Below, piece after piece: positions 61,104 to 64,000 of a DNA stretch of 64,000 bases. The position numbers were made by a program, and so were the translations under genes. Source of the stretch: Flavobacteriaceae bacterium (GTDB taxonomy: Bacteria > Bacteroidota > Bacteroidia > Flavobacteriales > Flavobacteriaceae); assembly GCA_020435965.1 (NCBI GenBank), contig JAGQYS010000017.1, forward strand, positions 62,001-126,000, read 5' to 3'. A model generated the notes under the pieces. The model was given only the letters and a program-made list of their open reading frames with translations, made no database searches and had not been told where the DNA came from. Numbering within the stretch: the first letter of the stretch is position 1; the number at the start of each line of letters is the position of its first letter.

Positions 61104-61947
61104 AATATCTGGCCAAGCCACAAAGGATTGTGTGAAATTTCTCAATAATATTTATGAGAATTTTGAAAAAAAGTTAGATAACCCAGATTATACACTTAAA
61201 GTAATAGTTACTGATAAAATACCAAAAATTAATAAGGTGGTTTCATTGGGTAAAGATGCATATTATAACGAGAACACATTAATTTTAAATTCTGGCCATT
61301 TTTTTATTAGAGAAAACGACAAAACCTTAACCGTAGGCATACCTTTTAGAGTAAAAAGAGGAAGAATACCTTTTAAAAGAAATACTTCAGGGAGACACAT
61401 TACAGATGAGATAGTTGAGCCATTAACCAATTTAATTTTATTAAATTGTGATGCCGCGTTTGTACATGCCTCAAGTATTTATTCTAATGGTAAAGCAGAC
61501 ATACTAATGGGTTGGCGAGGAACAGGAAAGACCAATGCAATACTTAAAGATTTTGAATCTAAAGATATTTGGTCAGATGATTTAGCTATTATTGATTCTA
61601 ATGGATTTGTTTACCCTTATCTTAGACCAATTCGTTTATACGCTTATAACCTTGCTCTTTTAAATAAAAAGTATATTAAAGATCATAAACTAAACTTTAA
61701 AAGTAAAATAACACCTCCATGGAGACCTGTTCATTATTTACCTTTAAAAAAGAAAGCATCAGTAAAAAAAGCTGAATTAAGAAGTATAACTTATTTAAAC
61801 AACCCAGACACAAAAAATATTGCTGAAGACGCTGAAGATATTATGATTTTTGAACAATCCTTTTTTGAGCACTATAAAATAATGTTACAACATTCAGGGA
61901 TATTTAGCGTAAAAAAATCTGTAAAAGAAATTTTAAATAACCTATAA
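61057..61947 (+). CDS. HPr-kinase-like P-loop protein, second of a pair
   Basis: 296 residues. HASSIYSNGKADILM then Walker A GWRGTGKT at residues 152-159, and IWSDDLAIIDSNG with two aspartates: the HprK/PEPCK-like kinase order, closer to the canonical form than its neighbour. A basic motif, PWRPVHYLPLKKKASVKKAE, follows. It shares only the P-loop block pattern with the gene before it, so the pair may be an ancient duplication or two subunits. Starts inside the previous gene (47 bp overlap). Confidence 0.72.
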   Translation: MKLTKDFSLAQRINIEISGQATKDCVKFLNNIYENFEKKLDNPDYTLKVIVTDKIPKINKVVSLGKDAYYNENTLILNSGHFFIRENDKTLTVGIPFRVKRGRIPFKRNTSGRHITDEIVEPLTNLILLNCDAAFVHASSIYSNGKADILMGWRGTGKTNAILKDFESKDIWSDDLAIIDSNGFVYPYLRPIRLYAYNLALLNKKYIKDHKLNFKSKITPPWRPVHYLPLKKKASVKKAELRSITYLNNPDTKNIAEDAEDIMIFEQSFFEHYKIMLQHSGIFSVKKSVKEILNNL

Positions 61948-61988
61948 TAAAACTGAAACGCTAAATTTTAAGTTTCTCTTAAAAATTT

Positions 61989-63266
61989 ATGAAAATAGAA
62001 AAGACAAAACTACTAAAAGTATTCTTTTTAATTTTTCTCATTGGGATATCTCAAGGAAATGCTTTGTTACAGTTTGTTTTTATTGCGATTTTTGGGCTCA
62101 TAGGCATAATTTTTATAAAGCCTACCAAGCTTCATTTTCCTTTTAAAAATGTATTTTATTGGGTATTGATTATTATTTCAATTATTCCTATAAGTTTTTT
62201 TTTAAGGGATGATTTTTCATTCAATTACGCTTTAAATGGCTTAATAATAACTATTATGTGGATATTAATGCTTTTGTGCTCTTCAACATTAATTAAGTGC
62301 ATCAAATCATTAAATTTTGAAGATGTCTGTAAAGTTATTAAATGGTTTTTTTATATAAATTTGATTTTTATCATTGTTCAGTATATTGGAATTAGCATAA
62401 AATATAAATCTATAATTCCATTTATTGACTACATGGGTTCAGGAGACTATTTAAAAGGGATTTTTACTAATTCTTCTGTTAACATGATAGTAAGTTCATT
62501 TTATTTAGTTTTCTACATTTATCTTAAAGATCGTAAAAACGCATTGATTGCCTTACTTGTTATGTTGTTAACTACATACATGAGTGGTATATTTTTATTT
62601 ATATGTATGACGTTATTTTTTGCGTTTTTATATTTATCATTTAAAGCAAAAATAAGATTGATATTTACAGTTTTAATTGGAGTTTATGCTTTTAGTATAT
62701 TAAGTCCAAATAATATTGTTTATGTAAAAAATAACTTAACTAAAAAGTTGTTTTCTGATAGAGATCCAGCCAGAAAAATAGTTTCATTTGAGCAAACATT
62801 TAATTTTATAACATCAAGCGCTAAAAATTTTACCTTTGGAGCTGGAGGCGGAAAGTTTTCTTCTAGAACAGCATTTATGACTTCAGGTGATTATGTGAGC
62901 TGGTTTCCTCAAGAAAGAATATATATTTCAGAAGCCTTTTTAAATAATCATTTTACGCTCTGGAATTCAAAATTGTTAAGCAAACCATATAAAGACGGAA
63001 CAGCAAACCAACCCTTTTCTACATATAATAAAATATTAGGAGAATACGGATTTATAGGACTTTTGCTATTAATTGTTTTTTACCTTTATTACCCTATTAA
63101 ACACTACTCCCAATTAACCTATGGGAAATTAATTTTTTTAGCAATGCTCAGCTATTTTATATTAGATTATTGGTTTGAATATTTTACCGTTATAATATTT
63201 TTTGAGCTGTTTATTTATTTAAACATCACCAACATAAAGGCAAATGAAATACCTAAATATCAATAG
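61989..63266 (+). CDS. O-antigen polymerase-like membrane protein (Wzy type)
   Basis: 425 residues with ten or more hydrophobic helices and one large polar loop (about residues 245-335) rich in Lys/Arg/Ser, as in Wzy polymerases and O-antigen ligases. Sequence identity in these families is low, so polymerase versus ligase is not decided. It begins 41 bp after the second P-loop gene and overlaps the next gene by 23 bp. Confidence 0.72.
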   Translation: MKIEKTKLLKVFFLIFLIGISQGNALLQFVFIAIFGLIGIIFIKPTKLHFPFKNVFYWVLIIISIIPISFFLRDDFSFNYALNGLIITIMWILMLLCSSTLIKCIKSLNFEDVCKVIKWFFYINLIFIIVQYIGISIKYKSIIPFIDYMGSGDYLKGIFTNSSVNMIVSSFYLVFYIYLKDRKNALIALLVMLLTTYMSGIFLFICMTLFFAFLYLSFKAKIRLIFTVLIGVYAFSILSPNNIVYVKNNLTKKLFSDRDPARKIVSFEQTFNFITSSAKNFTFGAGGGKFSSRTAFMTSGDYVSWFPQERIYISEAFLNNHFTLWNSKLLSKPYKDGTANQPFSTYNKILGEYGFIGLLLLIVFYLYYPIKHYSQLTYGKLIFLAMLSYFILDYWFEYFTVIIFFELFIYLNITNIKANEIPKYQ

Positions 63267-64000
63267 GCTACAATTTTACTCCATTGTATTTGTTGCAATA
63301 ACACTGCCTTTACCAATGCTGCTTAATAATCTAGCTATATTGTGTTTTGGGATAATAAGTTTTTATAAAATAGTAAAAGAAAAACAGGTATTCAAAAAGT
63401 GGAACATACTTCAAATTCTATTTGTAAGTTTTTATTGTGTTGGGTTATTTAGCTTAAGCTATTCTTGTGATTCTTACGAGGGTTATAAGGTTTTAGAAAA
63501 ATACTTAGTATTTATGTTATTTCCTTTTTTATTTTCTACTACTAATCTTACTAAAAAAGAACTAAATGATTTGTTATTAATATTTACATATGCAATCGCG
63601 TTGTATTTAATAGGCTGTATTTTGATAGCGACTTATAATTCTATTTTAACCGGATCAATATATAAGTTTAATTCAGAAAACTTAGCTATTGAAAACCAAT
63701 TTAAATACCATAGTTTAATAGGATATTTTGAAAACACAGCTATTACATTTGGAATTTATATTTCATTTGCTATTTCGATACTATTAGATCAATTAATTAG
63801 AAAAAAAGCCTTAAGCAGCCTAAATATTATTACTCTAATAGTATTAATTGCGGGTGTTTTTTTGATGGATTCTTTTGCAATAACCATTGCCTTTGGTACT
63901 ATTCTTTTTTTGCTATTAATTTTTATTAGAATTAAGACTAAGTATTATATCTTATTTTTATTTCCAATCATATTTGCAGGTTATCTTTTTTACAAAAAAG
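63244..64000 (+). CDS. O-antigen ligase-like membrane protein, truncated by window end
   Basis: 252 residues to the window edge, no stop reached. Starts MKYLNINRLQF at ATG 63244, inside the end of the preceding gene. Repeated hydrophobic segments (for example FVAITLPLPMLLNNLAILCF and IALYLIGCILIATYNSIL) fit the Wzy/WaaL superfamily. It contains VLEKYLVFMLFPFLFST, a region found in O-antigen ligases. The C-terminal half with the functional loop is beyond the window. Confidence 0.7.
   Translation, partial: MKYLNINRLQFYSIVFVAITLPLPMLLNNLAILCFGIISFYKIVKEKQVFKKWNILQILFVSFYCVGLFSLSYSCDSYEGYKVLEKYLVFMLFPFLFSTTNLTKKELNDLLLIFTYAIALYLIGCILIATYNSILTGSIYKFNSENLAIENQFKYHSLIGYFENTAITFGIYISFAISILLDQLIRKKALSSLNIITLIVLIAGVFLMDSFAITIAFGTILFLLLIFIRIKTKYYILFLFPIIFAGYLFYKK

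Overview
The window is chromosomal DNA of a marine-type member of the family Flavobacteriaceae (phylum Bacteroidota). The evidence is the low G+C content, repeated matches to the Bacteroidota -7 promoter element TAnnTTTG a short way upstream of start codons, a type IX secretion C-terminal sorting domain, family-restricted lipoproteins (DUF4349, DUF4837, DUF4175, DUF6909), a GlnRS next to a GluRS, and GTCATTCC-type palindromic repeats. Genus cannot be fixed from this sequence alone.

Layout. 0-10 kb: an envelope and peptidase block (beta-barrel protein, Na+/H+ antiporter, metallo-beta-lactamase-fold hydrolase, S8 and M1 peptidases) plus a two-gene unit of a GCS2-type ligase fused to CBS domains and an M14-like deacylase. 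10-16.4 kb: rnpA-DUF4349-ctpA, a tandem OmpA-domain protein, and a leftward operon rpiB-CDF transporter-lipoprotein-GNAT. 16.4-17.07 kb: a very AT-rich gene-free gap with one perfect DnaA box and repeated octamers. 17-33.7 kb: housekeeping genes (rnr, folB, glnS, gltX, ybeY, tRNA-Cys), an AlkB-like hydroxylase, and a one-gene islet lying between tRNA-Cys and a copy of the 3' end of that tRNA. 33.7-43.8 kb: mnmG flanked on both sides by perfect parS-like 16-mers, then Skp, lipid kinase, holB, pgk, a LysM lytic transglycosylase and tatA. 43.9-64 kb: an almost unbroken rightward surface-polysaccharide region.

The polysaccharide region runs from an M23 peptidase, a GH3-family enzyme and a DUF6909 protein into a Wzz-like protein, the four dTDP-L-rhamnose genes (order rfbB-A-C-D) and a sulfate-activation cassette (cysQ, DUF2061, cysC, cysD, cysN). 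A new promoter then precedes UDP-ManNAcA synthesis (wecB, wecC), a flippase, two overlapping HPr-kinase-like P-loop proteins, and two consecutive Wzy/WaaL-type membrane proteins, the second cut by the window end. Read together, this suggests a rhamnose- and ManNAcA-containing, possibly sulfated, surface polysaccharide. No glycosyltransferase or sulfotransferase lies inside the window; they would be expected further right.

The points most worth following up are the twin HPr-kinase-like genes in the polysaccharide locus, the PAPS-making cassette without a PAPS reductase beside it, the parS pair around mnmG together with the AT-rich DnaA-box gap 17 kb away, and the tRNA-Cys 3'-end repeat. Several start codons were moved inward from a longer TTG or GTG frame to the first well-placed ATG; this is noted in each entry.
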